A stretch of 64,000 nucleotides of DNA from an uncultured Muribaculaceae bacterium (GTDB taxonomy: Bacteria > Bacteroidota > Bacteroidia > Bacteroidales > Muribaculaceae): contig CAJTWH010000003.1 of NCBI GenBank assembly GCA_910579995.1, positions 62,001-126,000 of the forward strand, read 5' to 3'. Positions 63,120 through 64,000 of this stretch are shown in pieces. Position 1 is the stretch's first letter; each line of letters starts with the position of its first letter. The notes beneath the pieces were generated by a model. The model was given only the letters and a program-made list of their open reading frames with translations, was not told the origin of the DNA and ran no database searches. The translations under genes were made by a program, and so were the position numbers.

Positions 63120-64000
63120 TCATTGCGGCTGCGAGACATATAAGTAGTTGAAACGGCCGCCGGGAGCGGTATCGCCGCTGACATAGAAGTCGAGCACATC
63201 GCCGGGGCGCTGCATATTGTCGTTCCACTTGAACTCGATGGCGATATCATCACCAAGTCCGAGCAAGGATTTCGCAATCTCAAGCTCAAGGACATTGTCC
63301 TTGGCGACATAGCGACCGGTGCCGGCATGAGTCCAATTCCAAGTGTTATCCACGCATTTTTCAATAGTCACCTTACCGCTTTTCGGAGACACGCGGTTGA
63401 CGATATAATCGTATCCGTTCCAGCCGGTATTACGGTCGCGGTCGACATCGATAAAGAGCATCATCCAATTGGGATCGCTTGCCGGAGTGAGTGCGTCGGC
63501 TGTCTCCACACGGAAGTAAACCTTATCTTTATCGTGAGTCACCTGCGCTCCGGTGATATCGTTTCGGCCCGAGTTGTCGGTATAATATTTATTATAGCGC
63601 CCCGGATGGTCGCGGTGAAAGGTATTTCCTTTGTAAGCTGTATAACGCGGATACACATTGTCCCAAGCTCCTTTCGCTCCGAGCTTTATAGTCTTTGCAG
63701 GAGACGCCTTTTCGGGGCGATCCATACCTTTGAATCGACGGACATTGTCGACAAGCTGCTGATAGTAGACGTCGCCCTTGTCGCCCCAACCTTTGGTGGG
63801 CTCGATATCGCGGCTGTGATCGCGGTCGAACTGGTCTACAAACGACAGAGGGTCGCTCCAACCGTGAGCCTTTGTCCACATTCCGGATGTCCATTCGTTC
63901 CAACCGGTCACGAAAACAAGCTCAGGCTGAATCTCGTTGATGGCGCGGTCCCATTGCTCTTGGAAATTACGGCCATAGAGGTAAGCGTCGGGGCGTTTGT
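63120..64000 (-). CDS. Secreted glycan-active protein, 5' part cut by the window edge
   Basis: The frame is open beyond 63911 to the window end (two bases of a further codon remain), so the gene is partial; about 293 residues are visible. The segment RPDAYLYGRN and the motif FVTGWNEWTSG followed by DQFDRDHSRDIEP look like the C-terminal end of a (beta/alpha)8 barrel of the GH71/GH99-like kind. From about residue 115 of the visible part a family-9-type carbohydrate-binding or DOMON-like beta domain follows (MLFIDVDRDRNTGWNGYDYI). It ends 152 nt before SusC1 and probably belongs to the same glycan system. Confidence 0.7.
   Translation of the reverse strand, partial: KRPDAYLYGRNFQEQWDRAINEIQPELVFVTGWNEWTSGMWTKAHGWSDPLSFVDQFDRDHSRDIEPTKGWGDKGDVYYQQLVDNVRRFKGMDRPEKASPAKTIKLGAKGAWDNVYPRYTAYKGNTFHRDHPGRYNKYYTDNSGRNDITGAQVTHDKDKVYFRVETADALTPASDPNWMMLFIDVDRDRNTGWNGYDYIVNRVSPKSGKVTIEKCVDNTWNWTHAGTGRYVAKDNVLELEIAKSLLGLGDDIAIEFKWNDNMQRPGDVLDFYVSGDTAPGGRFNYLYVSQPQ

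Noticed and set aside
1..64000. tRNA, rRNA, CRISPR array, insertion sequence, prophage or toxin-antitoxin genes
   Set aside because: None was found on either strand: no cloverleaf with a CCA-type end, no regularly spaced repeats, no transposase or integrase motifs.

Overview
The window is a gene-dense piece of a Bacteroidales chromosome (about half G+C, A-rich start regions without Shine-Dalgarno sequences, several promoters of the Bacteroidetes TTTG-N19/20-TAnnTTTG type, SusC/SusD pairs, T9SS-like protein tails). The protein families and style fit Muribaculaceae (the S24-7 group of the gut) best, but no rRNA gene is present to prove it. I see no tRNA, rRNA, CRISPR array, transposase or prophage.

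Left part (1-21.8 kb): after the tail of an unidentified gene and an isolated AT-rich radical SAM gene comes a long plus-strand block devoted largely to peptidoglycan. It starts with a secreted amidase-like protein, a two-domain glycosyltransferase, a GalT-like nucleotidyltransferase (DUF4922) and a SpoIID/LytB protein. A tight set follows: AmpG-like transporter, NamZ-type exo-N-acetylmuramidase (DUF1343), FAD/Fe-S D-lactate-dehydrogenase-like enzyme, MurT-like transporter, MurK-like kinase, MurQ etherase and an SGNH hydrolase. Read together this is a MurNAc/muropeptide salvage operon. MurNAc is released and imported, phosphorylated, and split by MurQ into GlcNAc-6-P and D-lactate; the co-transcribed oxidase is the obvious candidate to consume the D-lactate. 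A UvrD-type helicase with an embedded DEDDh exonuclease, the GTPase EngB and a 48-residue protein with a strong terminator close the block.

Middle part (21.8-43.3 kb): an RND efflux triad (TolC-like, adaptor, AcrB-like), then purL and a glycerophosphodiesterase on the minus strand. A DHA2 drug exporter is preceded by a structured 280-nt leader ending in an intrinsic terminator 12 nt before the start codon, which is the best candidate in the window for an undescribed regulatory RNA. Then follow a GH35 enzyme, a regulatory-domain surface protein, an ECF sigma factor with a partner membrane protein, a GHL10 (DigH-like) hydrolase with a GT2 enzyme, and the butyrate kinase/phosphate butyryltransferase pair.

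Right part (43.4-64 kb, minus strand): a polysaccharide-utilisation locus. Transcription order is SusC1, SusD1, SusC2, SusD2, two paralogous secreted proteins, a large barrel-type hydrolase-like protein, a phosphodiester glycosidase and a GH3 enzyme; upstream lies the 3' end of another secreted glycan-active gene. Four consecutive secreted proteins share a 28-residue C-terminal tail resembling a T9SS sorting signal. No dedicated PUL regulator is visible.

Two families of dispersed intergenic repeats link spacers of the left, middle and right parts. All positions, pairings and domain limits were read by eye; no database search or folding program was run.
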